Shown piece after piece: positions 47,622-56,470 of a stretch of 64,000 nucleotides of DNA. Source of the stretch: Limnohabitans sp. DM1 (GTDB lineage Bacteria > Pseudomonadota > Gammaproteobacteria > Burkholderiales > Burkholderiaceae_C); the NCBI RefSeq assembly GCF_001269385.1, contig NZ_CXOO01000022.1, forward strand, positions 124,001 to 188,000, written 5' to 3'. The notes under the pieces were generated by a model that searched no databases, was not told where the DNA came from, and saw nothing but the letters and a program-made list of their open reading frames with translations. The first letter of the stretch is position 1; every line of letters begins with the position of its first letter. The position numbers and the translations under genes were made by a program.

Positions 47622-49817
47622 TCAAAACGCGTAACGCAGCCCCGCCACCACCATGCGGCCCCGACCGGCTTGCAGGCCATTGGCGCGAGAGGCAAAGTAC
47701 TTTTTGTTCGCCAAGTTTTCGCCACTCAGGAAGTAGCTCACTTTCTGGCCCTTGGGCGCATACGAGATGGAGGCGTTGTACAGGGTCAAGGAGGGAATTT
47801 CGCCAAACAAGCCGCAGTCGGCCTGACTGGCACCATCGACGTCTGCGCAATAGCCTTCAGCAGAGGTGCCCCGGTAGTTGTCGGTGTTGGCAAATTGTCG
47901 GCTGATGTAAGTGACCCCCACGCGGGCCTGCAGACCCTGCGGACCTTCGTAAGACAGGTTCATGGCCAATGCGTGCTTGGGGGCGTATGGCAAGCGGTTG
48001 CCGGCCTGGTAAGAGCCGTAGCCATCCTCACCCTCGCCGCCCACCTGGCCGCTGTCCTTGAATTTGGCCGTCATCAAATGGGTGTAGGCCAGGCTGGCAA
48101 AGTAGTGGTTTTTCTGCCCCGTGAGTTCCCCCAGATTGAGCTTGCCGCTGAGTTCAAAGCCGGTGTGCTGCGCCCGACCTTCGTTCCGGAAAATCCCACC
48201 GGACTGCACGACGATGTCGCTGATGTCCATGTTGAACAGCGTGGCCTCCAGGTGGCCGCTCTTGAGCAAGCCCGTGCGCACGCCCAGCTCGGTGGTGGTT
48301 GACAACTCAGGCGTCACCTTTTGCAGTGTGTTGTTGTCAATGTCGCGGTCTGGCCGAGGGGGCGCAAAGCCGCGATGGATGCCGCCAAACACCGTGGTGC
48401 CATTCAGACCGTTCCAGGTCCAGCCCAAACCGGGCAAGGCTTGCAGCTTGCTGGTGGTCAAGCTGCTTTCCAGGGTATCAAAAGCGGCCCCTGTGGCCGA
48501 GCTGTAGAGTTTTTTACGGGAGGTCACATCTTCCAGGCGAAGACCGGGTGTGATGGTCCAATCGCCCGCGATGAAGGTGTTTTGCGCGTAGTAAGAAATG
48601 GCCCTGATTTTGGCTGTCAGGCGTTCGTCTGCGGCATTGACCTCGTTGAAACTGTCTCCGACCAGTTTCTTACGGTCCACATTTTCCGAGTGGTATCGGA
48701 AGCCCAGGATGGTCTGGTTTTTCAAGCCAAATGCGTTGTGCTTGATTTCCAGTTTGGGCTCAATGCCAAAAAATTCGTACTGTCGGGGCCGGATGGCGTA
48801 TTCGCCCCGGCCCATGCCAAACGCGTTGTCGACATCGTCGTACTCAAACTCTCTGGATCGGTGCGATTGGCGGTCTGTTTTGGAATAGTAAAACTGCGTG
48901 CTCAGCTTGGTGTTTTTGTTCAGATCCCATTCGTGAACCAACTGCGCTGTTTGGCGGTCCATGGTGAAGCGTTCCATGGCGTCTTCGGCTTGGTCAAAGC
49001 TGCCCTTGTAGCGCGATGCCGTGTATTCGGCCGCAGTCAAGCCGGTTTCACTGAAGAGGGAGTTTTCCTTGAAGGACGAGAGCTTGCCCGTGATGCGTTG
49101 CTCGTTGTTGATTTTGAACTGCGCTTTGAGGGCCACATCCTGCACATCAAAGTGGTGCTCTGCGCGAATGCCGTCGCCCCGCTTTTTCAGCACATCCAGC
49201 ATCACGCCACCGTTTTCGGTGCCGGTGCCCAAATTGAAATGGGCACCTTGGTACGCTTGCTGCCCGGCAGTGACTTTCACCGAGCCAGTGGCCCCCTGCG
49301 TGGGCACGGGCCGGGTGACAAAGTTGATCATGCCGCCCATGGTTTGCGGGCCGTACAGGATTTGACCTGAGCCCTTCAACACCTCCACGCGCTCAACGCG
49401 CTCCAAAGGCGTGCTGTAGTGCGAGGATGGATCGGCGTAGGGTGCAAAAAACACCGTGGGTGCACCGTCTTCGAGCAGCAAAGTGCGCGAGCTGCGGCGG
49501 GGGTTGAGGCCGCGCATGCCGATGTTCAGGTGCGTGCCCGCCACGTCCTCGGCCACCACATGTAAACCCGGAATTTCACGGATGGTCTCGACGATGGAAA
49601 AGGGTGCGCGCGCCTCGATTTGCGCCTGGGTCAGGACCGAATAAGAGCCGGGCAGGTTTTCAATGCTGCTGGGCAATATGCTGGCGCTTTTGACCACCAC
49701 CACGGACGTGCTGTTGGACGGTGCAGCGTTTTGGGCCGCTGCATACGTGGTGAACACTGACAAAACAGCGGTGGCAACCAAGGTGTGAGGGTGTCGTGTG
49801 CTCATGGGTTTTTTCAT
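47622..49817 (-). CDS. TonB-dependent outer-membrane receptor in the PQQ region, copy 2 (FecA-like)
   Basis: The 731-residue receptor has a signal peptide ending TTYAAAQ, a plug (IREIPGLHVV, NIGMRGLNPRRSSRTLLLEDG, GSGQILYGPQTMGG) and a barrel ending in VAGLRYAF. The plug is FecA-like, but no N-terminal signalling domain for an anti-sigma factor is present. The ligand is unknown: ferric citrate, another chelate, or a lanthanide complex are options. Starts at 49817 and 49805 are equally good. A small exported protein gene follows. Confidence 0.85.
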   Translation of the reverse strand: MKKPMSTRHPHTLVATAVLSVFTTYAAAQNAAPSNSTSVVVVKSASILPSSIENLPGSYSVLTQAQIEARAPFSIVETIREIPGLHVVAEDVAGTHLNIGMRGLNPRRSSRTLLLEDGAPTVFFAPYADPSSHYSTPLERVERVEVLKGSGQILYGPQTMGGMINFVTRPVPTQGATGSVKVTAGQQAYQGAHFNLGTGTENGGVMLDVLKKRGDGIRAEHHFDVQDVALKAQFKINNEQRITGKLSSFKENSLFSETGLTAAEYTASRYKGSFDQAEDAMERFTMDRQTAQLVHEWDLNKNTKLSTQFYYSKTDRQSHRSREFEYDDVDNAFGMGRGEYAIRPRQYEFFGIEPKLEIKHNAFGLKNQTILGFRYHSENVDRKKLVGDSFNEVNAADERLTAKIRAISYYAQNTFIAGDWTITPGLRLEDVTSRKKLYSSATGAAFDTLESSLTTSKLQALPGLGWTWNGLNGTTVFGGIHRGFAPPRPDRDIDNNTLQKVTPELSTTTELGVRTGLLKSGHLEATLFNMDISDIVVQSGGIFRNEGRAQHTGFELSGKLNLGELTGQKNHYFASLAYTHLMTAKFKDSGQVGGEGEDGYGSYQAGNRLPYAPKHALAMNLSYEGPQGLQARVGVTYISRQFANTDNYRGTSAEGYCADVDGASQADCGLFGEIPSLTLYNASISYAPKGQKVSYFLSGENLANKKYFASRANGLQAGRGRMVVAGLRYAF

Positions 49818-49960
49818 GCAATGTGTCTACGAATGCTTCTCTTTGGCTCTGACCCCTTTGAGAGGTTTTGAGCTTATCGCGCCAGCCCCCAGCACACCCG
49901 GGAGTCACGCCCGAGCAGGCCGGGAAATTTTCCCGCAGATGGCATGCAGTTAGAAGTTTC

Positions 49961-50068
49961 GCAGGTCGGTGGTCGAAGACCCCGACCTTGATTCGAATGC
50001 CCGACGGCGCTTGTGCGGGCGGTGGGGGTATGCGGACACACGTTGGACTCTTCGAGTGCCGACCTACA
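49961..50068. repeat. Dispersed intergenic repeat, GGTCGG family, copy 3
   Basis: The left end is gcaggtcggtggtcgaagac followed by cccgacc. The right end is gttggactcttcgagtgcc followed by gacctaca. The interior is about 55 bases and differs from the other copies. It is located between the TonB receptor and response-regulator genes. Confidence 0.7.
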
Positions 50069-50100
50069 GAGCGTGCAAAGTTGGGGTTTGCGGGTGCGGC

Positions 50101-50739
50101 TTACGCATCCAGGTTCACCAGGCCGTTGCGGGCGGCGAGCAGCAACAGCTCCAGTTCGGAATTGACCTCGAGTTTGCGTCGAATGTTGGACAGGTGGTTG
50201 AGCACGGTTTTGCCGCTCAGGTGCAATTGTTCACCCACTTGTACCGGAGCCTGACCGCCCGTGAACAGGCGCAAAATGTCGAATTCACGGGGGGTCAGGT
50301 TGTCCAGCATATCGCTGCCTTCGGCGGCCTGGCAGGCCAGGGCATGGGCCACGTCGGCGGAAAACACCCGCTGGCCCTGCGCAACTTTTCGGATGGCGGC
50401 GATCATCTCCAGGGGTTCGGAATTTTTGGTGATGTAGCCCAGCGCCCCATTTCGCAAAGCCTGGGTCACGTAGCCCACAGCCTGGTGCATGCTGAAGACC
50501 AGCACGCGCAAATGGGGCTGGCGCTCCAGCAGGCGCTTGATGGCCTCCAGGCCGCTGCCTTCGCGCAGTGACAAATCCATGACCACCACGTCAATGGCGG
50601 TGTCGCGCAATGCGGCGCAAGCCTCATCGCCGGTGGCAACATCGGCCACCACGCGCAAGTCGGGCTCGGCGTCGATCAAGCGCCTGTAGCCGGTGCGCAC
50701 CACCGCGTGGTCGTCCACGATCATGACCTGAATGCTCAC
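50101..50739 (-). CDS. NarL/FixJ-family response regulator
   Basis: The 212-residue protein has a receiver domain (phosphoacceptor Asp in VVMDLS, about residue 54; Lys in YITKNS) and a LuxR-type helix-turn-helix (LTPREFDILRLF, GKTVLNHLSNIRRKL). It begins with GTG 50739 and overlaps the kinase stop (GTGA), so they are translationally coupled. In Pseudomonas, similar pairs (ExaDE, PedS/R) control PQQ ethanol oxidation, which fits the surroundings. The target promoters here are not known. Confidence 0.9.
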   Translation of the reverse strand: MSIQVMIVDDHAVVRTGYRRLIDAEPDLRVVADVATGDEACAALRDTAIDVVVMDLSLREGSGLEAIKRLLERQPHLRVLVFSMHQAVGYVTQALRNGALGYITKNSEPLEMIAAIRKVAQGQRVFSADVAHALACQAAEGSDMLDNLTPREFDILRLFTGGQAPVQVGEQLHLSGKTVLNHLSNIRRKLEVNSELELLLLAARNGLVNLDA

Positions 50740-52055
50740 AACGTCTCCTTGTCTTGCACAGGCAGCGTGGCACTCAGCACCACCCCCCCGCCTGGCCGAT
50801 CTGAAATCTGCAATTGGCCGCCCACCATGGCCAGCCGTTCGCGCAAGCCCAGCAGGCCGCCGCCTGGCTGGCGCTGCAAAACCTGGGCCTGGCCTGTGCC
50901 GTTGTCCGACACGGTCAATCCGATGCGCCTGACCGGTTCATCCCCTGGCTCAGTGCTGTGTTCTTGTGCCAGCACGCCCACGGTGACTTCGATGTGCTGG
51001 GCACCGCTGTGGCGCACGCAGTTGGTCAAGGCTTCTTGCAAGCAGCGGTAAAGGGCCAGCCCCACATCGGCCGAGACGGCGGGCAGTGGTCCAATGTGGG
51101 CCTTGATCTGCAAATCGGGCAAGCGGGCCTGCCAAGCTGACACCAGTTCGCGCAGGGCTTCGCGCATGCCGCTGTCTTCCAGGCCATAGGGGCGCAATTG
51201 GGTGAGCATTTGCCGCACATGGCCTGAGATGCGGCGCGATTCGCTGCCGATTTCACGGGCGCAATCGGTCAGTGTGGCCGCCTCGGCATGGTGGGCGTGG
51301 TGCTCGATGTAGGCCGCTGTGGCGCTGATGGCGGTGAGCGATTGGCCAAATTCGTCGTGCAGCTCGGCGGCCAGTTCACGGCGCTCTTTGTCTTGCACTT
51401 CCATCAGCTGGCGTGTGAGGCTGCGCTGGCTTTCGCGGGCACGGCTCAAGCTGTCGGCCAGCTGGTCCACCACCTGGGCAATGGCCGCAAATTCGCGCAA
51501 GGCAAAGCCGGGCAATTCGGCACGCTCTTGGCCAGCGGCCAGTCGCACCAATCCGGCATTGAGTTCTTTGACCGGGGACAGTGCATGGTCCACCGCAAAC
51601 CAGGTCAGGCCCAGACAAATGCCACAAAAAAGCACCAGCATGATCAGCACTTGCACGGAGGTGGAGAATTTTTCCCGGAACTCGCTGTCGGGGTCAGGAC
51701 TGATCCACAGCTCTTGCGTTCCGACACGGATGCGGTGCGCCTGTGCGCCTTCCATGGACAAACCCAGCCAAGGCAGTAATCCGCGAGGCTGGGCTTGCGT
51801 ATCCTGGCTCATGGGCTCGGGCGGGGACATCTCCAGCTTGACATGTCGAAACTGCCCGGGGGTCAGGGCCGCTGCCAGATGGGCGGGGGCGTCGGCATCG
51901 GGCGAAGCCAACAACAACTCGATCAGGTGCAAGGTGGCTTGTTGTTCGGCCAGCGCGTCTTCACGCAGGTCTTTGAGCCACACCAGCCCAAACATGAGCA
52001 ACAAGACCACAAAGGCCAGGGTCAACCGGGCAAGAAGGATGCGGCGTAAATCCAT
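50736..52055 (-). CDS. Membrane-bound sensor histidine kinase, HisKA_3 type
   Basis: The 439-residue kinase has two membrane segments (about 9-27 and 134-154) enclosing a periplasmic sensor of about 105 residues. A HAMP-like linker follows, then a dimerisation domain with the phosphoacceptor His in ELAAELHDEFGQSLTAI and a C-terminal ATPase domain (DNGTGQ, GGGLLGLRERL). It phosphorylates the response regulator encoded next. The stimulus may be an alcohol, lanthanide or redox state, but the sequence does not decide this. Confidence 0.9.
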   Translation of the reverse strand: MDLRRILLARLTLAFVVLLLMFGLVWLKDLREDALAEQQATLHLIELLLASPDADAPAHLAAALTPGQFRHVKLEMSPPEPMSQDTQAQPRGLLPWLGLSMEGAQAHRIRVGTQELWISPDPDSEFREKFSTSVQVLIMLVLFCGICLGLTWFAVDHALSPVKELNAGLVRLAAGQERAELPGFALREFAAIAQVVDQLADSLSRARESQRSLTRQLMEVQDKERRELAAELHDEFGQSLTAISATAAYIEHHAHHAEAATLTDCAREIGSESRRISGHVRQMLTQLRPYGLEDSGMREALRELVSAWQARLPDLQIKAHIGPLPAVSADVGLALYRCLQEALTNCVRHSGAQHIEVTVGVLAQEHSTEPGDEPVRRIGLTVSDNGTGQAQVLQRQPGGGLLGLRERLAMVGGQLQISDRPGGGVVLSATLPVQDKETL

Positions 52056-52145
52056 GGCATGTGTGGGTTCTGGACCTTAGCCGGAAAAAATTTGGCAAGT
52101 TCGGGACACAGGCCACGCCGTGAGTGGCCTGTGTCTTCCGATGAA

Positions 52146-52466
52146 TCAGGGTTTGGTGGCGAGGATGTGTCGCGCCATGGTTTTCAGGTCATCTTGGCTG
52201 ATGCTGCTGTGCCCGGGCATGGGAATGCGGCCCCATTTGCCTTTGGAGCCGTTTTGAATGGATTGCACCAAGGAGGCCACAGCATCTTTGTCGCCCCGGT
52301 ATTTGTCGGCGATGGCCAGAAATGCGGGGCCCACAATTTTTTCGGCCTTGGCATGACATGACAAGCAGCCGCTGTCTTTGAGCAAGGTCTCGCCATCGCT
52401 GGCTTGGGCCAAGCCTGTAGCGCCGATGCCGATGGCCAAGGCCATGAGGTGGAGTGAAGTCTTCAT
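52146..52466 (-). CDS. Small periplasmic cytochrome c (c551/c552 type)
   Basis: The 106-residue protein has a signal peptide cut after GLAQA. The heme site CLSCH is followed by a GPAF motif and the Met ligand in IPMPGH, as in class I cytochromes c551/c552. It is encoded 254 bases downstream of the PQQ alcohol dehydrogenase on the same strand and is a candidate electron acceptor for it. An inverted repeat (52557-52583) lies about 90-120 bases upstream of its start. Confidence 0.88.
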   Translation of the reverse strand: MKTSLHLMALAIGIGATGLAQASDGETLLKDSGCLSCHAKAEKIVGPAFLAIADKYRGDKDAVASLVQSIQNGSKGKWGRIPMPGHSSISQDDLKTMARHILATKP

Positions 52467-52556
52467 GGGGTATCTTGAAATTCGGTCAAAAGTCCGGTGA
52501 AACATCTGGGCCATCCGCACACCACATGTGTTCTGTGGGGGGGCCCTCAACACGTA

Positions 52557-52583
52557 ACTGTCCGCCCACAAGGCACGGACAGT
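52557..52583. promoter_or_regulatory. Inverted repeat upstream of the cytochrome c gene
   Basis: ACTGTCCG - N11 - CGGACAGT lies about 90 bases upstream of the cytochrome c start at 52466. It could be an operator or an RNA hairpin. There is no T-run on either side. Confidence 0.4.
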
Positions 52584-52623
52584 CCAAAATCTTTGCGCAC
52601 AAAAAACGCGCCCATGGCCGCCC

Positions 52624-52650
52624 TGATGACCGACCTTGCCCCGGTCATCA
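52624..52650. terminator. Hairpin after the PQQ alcohol dehydrogenase
   Basis: TGATGACCG - accttgccc - CGGTCATCA is a perfect 9-bp stem about 70-95 bases after the dehydrogenase stop. There is no T-run on the minus strand, so it may protect the mRNA 3' end or act with Rho rather than alone. Confidence 0.45.
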
Positions 52651-52720
52651 AAACCAGGTCAGGTCGATAAACCTCCTCGGCCAGGAGCCCGAGAAGGCAT
52701 TCAGGGCCAGCGCTTGGGGT

Positions 52721-54439
52721 TTACTTCATCATCTTGAAGGTCCAGACGGACCCGCCTTGTTCGAGGAAGTTGACCTTCTTGGCCACTTCACCGCCCCACA
52801 GCGGAACCGCGCCACCCCAGCCAGAGACCACGGACACGAATTGGTCATTGCCTTCTTTCCAGGTGATGGGAGGTGCCACGATGCCAGAGCCGGTCTGGAA
52901 CTGCCACACCACTTTGCCGGTCTTGGCATCCGCGGCCTTCAGGTAGCCTTCAGGCGTGCCCCAGAACACCAGGTCGCCAGCCACCAGCACACCGCCCCAC
53001 AGAGGCGCTTCGTTCTTGACTTCCCACTCGATCTTGCCGGTCTTGGGGTTCACAGCACGCAGCGAGCCGATGTAGTCGTCGTACAAAGGCTTGATGGTGA
53101 AACCAGCGCCCAGGTAAGCCGCGCCTTTTTTGTAGGTGACGGGCTCGTTCCAGATTTCCATGCCCCATTCATTGGAAGGCACATAGAACAATTTGGTCTT
53201 GGGGCTGTAAGCCATGGGCATCTGGTTTTTGCCGCCCAGGAAGCCTGGGGCTGCAAACACCGCTTTGCCTTTTTGGCCATCACCGCCTGGGCCTGTGGGA
53301 TCGCCAGGGCGGTTTTCAGGCACAAAGTTGGGACGACCTGTCTTCAAGTCAATGCCATTGGCCCAGGTGGTTTTGGTGACAAACGGGAAGGCATTTTCCA
53401 ATTTGCCGGTGGTGGCGTCGTTTACATAGAAATAACCGTTGCGGTCGGCTTTGCCGCCCATGAGTTTGCCGTCCATGTCGAACAGCACAAACTCGTTGGT
53501 GCCGTCATAGTCCCAGCCGTCGTTAGGGGTGTTCTGGTAGTGCCACTTGATCTGACCCGATTTCACATCGATGGCCACCGTCGAGGTGGAGTACAGGTTG
53601 TCACCCTTGCGCAGGTGGCTGTTCCAAGGGCCGGGGTTGCCTGTGCCGAAATAGGCCAAGCCGGTTTTGGCGTTGAAAGTGCCACCCATCCAGGTGGAAG
53701 CGCCACCGGTCTTCCAGGTATCACCCGGCCAAGTGGCGTTGGTGGTGCCGGTGATGCCGTTTTCCTTGCCATCTTTGTAGCCCATGTGACCTTCGACCAC
53801 GGGACGGGTCCAGACCATCTTGCCGGTCTTGGGGTCTCGCGCTTCCACACGACCCACCACACCAAATTCACCACCCGACACGCCCGTCAAGAGCAAGCCA
53901 TCGGCAATCAAAGGCGCAGCGGTATAGCTGTAGCCTGCTGAGTAGTCGTCGATCTTCTCGCGCCACACCACTTTGCCGGTGTTTTGGTCGAGTGCCACCA
54001 ACTGGGCGTCCAACGTGCCGAAGATGACCAGGTTGTCAAACAAGGCTGCGCCACGGTTGATCACGTCGCAGCAAGGCATGATGCCTTCGGGCAGGCGGTG
54101 CTCGTACTTCCAGAGCTTTTTGCCGGTCTTGGCATCCAGCGCAAAAATGCGCGAGTAAGAGGCCGTGACGAACATCTTGCCGCCATGGACCAAGGGCTGC
54201 GATTGCTGACCGCGCTGCTTTTCACCACCGAATGACATGGACCACACAGGCACCAGTTTGCTGATGCTTTTGGCGTTGACGTCAGTCAAGGGCGAATAGC
54301 GCTGGCCGTGTGTGCCCAGACCCGAGGACAGAACGTCGTTGGTCGTGGCGGCGTCCTTGGTGATCATGTCATTGGTCACTTGGGCGCCCGCTTGTGCGGC
54401 GGCAATCATGACGAGCAAGCTTAAGAGTTTGAGTTTCAC
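52721..54439 (-). CDS. PQQ-dependent alcohol dehydrogenase with lanthanide-type active site
   Basis: The 572-residue periplasmic quinoprotein has a signal peptide cut after AGAQ. It has the eight-bladed propeller of the MxaF/XoxF/ExaA family, with the vicinal disulfide Cys123-Cys124 (MPCCDVINR). Likely metal ligands are Glu191 and Asn268. The catalytic base Asp310 is followed by Asp312 (WDYDG); the second Asp is the recognised mark of lanthanide-dependent enzymes such as XoxF, ExaF and PedH, while calcium enzymes have Ala or Ser. It oxidises primary alcohols and passes electrons to a cytochrome c. A sigma-54 promoter lies upstream. Confidence 0.93.
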   Translation of the reverse strand: MKLKLLSLLVMIAAAQAGAQVTNDMITKDAATTNDVLSSGLGTHGQRYSPLTDVNAKSISKLVPVWSMSFGGEKQRGQQSQPLVHGGKMFVTASYSRIFALDAKTGKKLWKYEHRLPEGIMPCCDVINRGAALFDNLVIFGTLDAQLVALDQNTGKVVWREKIDDYSAGYSYTAAPLIADGLLLTGVSGGEFGVVGRVEARDPKTGKMVWTRPVVEGHMGYKDGKENGITGTTNATWPGDTWKTGGASTWMGGTFNAKTGLAYFGTGNPGPWNSHLRKGDNLYSTSTVAIDVKSGQIKWHYQNTPNDGWDYDGTNEFVLFDMDGKLMGGKADRNGYFYVNDATTGKLENAFPFVTKTTWANGIDLKTGRPNFVPENRPGDPTGPGGDGQKGKAVFAAPGFLGGKNQMPMAYSPKTKLFYVPSNEWGMEIWNEPVTYKKGAAYLGAGFTIKPLYDDYIGSLRAVNPKTGKIEWEVKNEAPLWGGVLVAGDLVFWGTPEGYLKAADAKTGKVVWQFQTGSGIVAPPITWKEGNDQFVSVVSGWGGAVPLWGGEVAKKVNFLEQGGSVWTFKMMK

Positions 54440-54537
54440 AGTGGTGTCTCCTGTTGAAAGAAGGGGTCAGAGCGTTGAAGATAATGAACGACTTGCCAGA
54501 CCATCAGGCTGGACTGGCATCTGTCGTTTTCTACTTT

Positions 54538-54553
54538 GGCAATTACCATGCCA
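54538..54553 (-). promoter_or_regulatory. Sigma-54 promoter of the PQQ alcohol dehydrogenase
   Basis: On the minus strand, TGGCATG-GTAA-TTGC has correct GG/GC spacing and one departure from consensus. The start of transcription should be near 54527, with a leader of about 88 bases. A GCGTCAAA stretch just upstream (near 54575) also occurs upstream of the aldehyde dehydrogenase promoter. Confidence 0.75.
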
Positions 54554-54672
54554 GCAGCAAAGCACTTGGGGGGGCGTCAAATTGTCCGGAATAACCCTTA
54601 GAAATCCTGGGTTTCAATGAACATCTGCCGACCAATGGACAGCCTGGGCACGCCTGAATGTTCAGTTTTGGA

Positions 54673-55656
54673 TCACTTCGAAGTCGCAGCCGGAGCAGTC
54701 TGAAACGAAAACTGTTCAGTCTCATAACGCGGGTACAGCGTGGTCACGTTGCGCGCATACTCGACCCGCAAGGCTGCCCAACGGGCAAAGCGCTCAGGAA
54801 TGGGCAGGCGTAAAACCTCTGACAGGTCCAGCCCTTGCGCGGCGCTGGTCTGCATGCGCGCGTGCAACCACTGCAGCCAGTCCAGGGTCTGGTCCACGCC
54901 ATGGGTGCCGGTGTGCACCGGGCCGTGGCTGGGCACCACCGTCTTGACCTGCCCTTGGGTGATCCACTGGCGCATGACTTGCAAACTGGCCACCCACTTT
55001 GCCAAGTGGGCATGGGGCACGGTGGGCACCCGGTCGGCAAACACCAGCCCCCCGGCAAACAGCACACCGGTGCTGTGGTCAATCAGCACCAAATCATCAT
55101 CGGTGTGGCCTTGCAAGCGCACCCATTCCATGGCGTGACCGCCCCAATCGAAGCGCCCGGGCTGAATGTCTTGGCGCGAGGGCCGAAACTCGGTGCCACG
55201 CATCCAGTCGCCACACAGGCGGTACAGGTTGTCTTCGTAGGCCTTGCCCTCGGCCTGCATGCCTGCTCGGCTGCCAGGCAAAGCGGCGGTGGGCACATCG
55301 CCCCAGGCTTGGTTGCCCAAAAAATAATCGGGGTGCAAATTGAGGCTGACCACCTGCTTGACGGGCTGCACCTTCACGCGGGCAAGTGCCGCCTTTTGCT
55401 GTTCGCCATACAGGCGCGAAGGCCCGGTGTTGAGCACCAGCGTGCCCTCCGCCGTGCTGACAAAGCCGGTGTTGATGATGTTGCAGCCGTTGGCGCGGCT
55501 GAAGTCTTCGACCGCCCCCTCGATCACCCAAGTGTCCGGGGCAATTTGCCGGGGCTGCAATTGGTAATCGAGCCGGGCCGCATCGACCGCCCAGGCCTGA
55601 GCGCTCAGGCAGGCCAACAGCCCCACACAGGCCCGGCGCAGCGTGGCTGTCCTCAT
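54673..55656 (-). CDS. Quinoprotein relay-system MBL-fold metallohydrolase, type 1
   Basis: The 327-residue exported protein (signal cut near AWAVDA) has the MBL fold with VEDFSRANGCNIINTGFVST, VLNTGPSRLYGEQQ, LNLHPDYFLGNQAW and GHTDDDLVLIDHSTG. This pattern is known from MBL proteins that accompany PQQ dehydrogenases and SoxYZ-like carriers; the classical HxHxDH motif is reduced to NLHPDY. Substrate is unknown. It starts within the stop of the SoxYZ-like gene (ATGA) and ends the five-gene Ped-type operon. Confidence 0.82.
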   Translation of the reverse strand: MRTATLRRACVGLLACLSAQAWAVDAARLDYQLQPRQIAPDTWVIEGAVEDFSRANGCNIINTGFVSTAEGTLVLNTGPSRLYGEQQKAALARVKVQPVKQVVSLNLHPDYFLGNQAWGDVPTAALPGSRAGMQAEGKAYEDNLYRLCGDWMRGTEFRPSRQDIQPGRFDWGGHAMEWVRLQGHTDDDLVLIDHSTGVLFAGGLVFADRVPTVPHAHLAKWVASLQVMRQWITQGQVKTVVPSHGPVHTGTHGVDQTLDWLQWLHARMQTSAAQGLDLSEVLRLPIPERFARWAALRVEYARNVTTLYPRYETEQFSFQTAPAATSK

Positions 55657-56453
55657 GCTTTCACCTGCGCCTGGATGCGGTTGCCGTTGTTGTCGCGCCC
55701 GCTCAGCTGCCAAGGCCCGCGCAATGCGTCGCCCAGCTCCAGCGTCAGCAGCGGGTTTTCAGACACCGGTTCGTGCAAAGCCAGCCGCCAGACGGCTTGG
55801 TCTTGCGGGTCGCGCAATTCCAGGTGTTCGATGTGAAAACTCGGGATACCGGCCACCAAGCCCGTGTCCATGGGGTGCATGACGCGCAGGCGCAAGCGGG
55901 TGCCGCCTTCGAGCACGTTGCGAAACACCCGCGCCTGCACCTGGCCCAGTGTGCGGCTCCAGGAGCCGTCGGCCCGTGTGATGCCCGGCACGGTGCAGCC
56001 ACCGCCCGACGCATTCACCCAGGTCTGGCCCACATGCCAGCGCCCATCGCGTGTGCGCACCAAGGCCCGCACGGGTGAGCCTTGCTCCATGCGGAAGCGA
56101 AACGCCAACACCGGCCAACTGTCCAGGGGTTCAAAGTCCAGAATGTGCTGAATCGGGTTGCGGTCAGCCACCAGCCGAATCCGGTCAATCGGCCCGGCTG
56201 AGCGAGCCAGCGCCCGTGCATCGACGAACACCGGCACGTTCATGGCGTCTTCGGCGAACTCGGGGCCTTTGACCACCACCTCGTCGGTGAAGCGCCAAGG
56301 CGCAGTGCCGATGTACTTTTTGATCACCACGGGCCACTGCATGGAGCCCAAGGGATCTCCCCCGGTGGGGTCTGCCGGCTGAGCCCAGGCGGGGGCGGTG
56401 AGCGACGCGCCCAAACCAGCCAGTGCGCGACGGCGCGTCCAAAGTGTGTGCAT
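55653..56453 (-). CDS. SoxYZ-like carrier protein associated with quinoprotein dehydrogenase
   Basis: The 266-residue protein has a signal peptide (RRRALAGLGASLTAPAWAQ). Its N-terminal part resembles SoxY, with a Cys in NASGGGCTVPG in the place of the SoxY C-terminal GGCGG arm, and its C-terminal part resembles SoxZ (VMHPMDTGL, FHIEHLELRD). Fused SoxYZ-like proteins of this sort occur beside PQQ alcohol dehydrogenases, where their cargo is not established. It lies 17 bases after the permease stop and is coupled to the MBL gene. Confidence 0.82.
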   Translation of the reverse strand: MHTLWTRRRALAGLGASLTAPAWAQPADPTGGDPLGSMQWPVVIKKYIGTAPWRFTDEVVVKGPEFAEDAMNVPVFVDARALARSAGPIDRIRLVADRNPIQHILDFEPLDSWPVLAFRFRMEQGSPVRALVRTRDGRWHVGQTWVNASGGGCTVPGITRADGSWSRTLGQVQARVFRNVLEGGTRLRLRVMHPMDTGLVAGIPSFHIEHLELRDPQDQAVWRLALHEPVSENPLLTLELGDALRGPWQLSGRDNNGNRIQAQVKA

Positions 56454-56470
56454 CTCAGCTCCAGGTTTTT

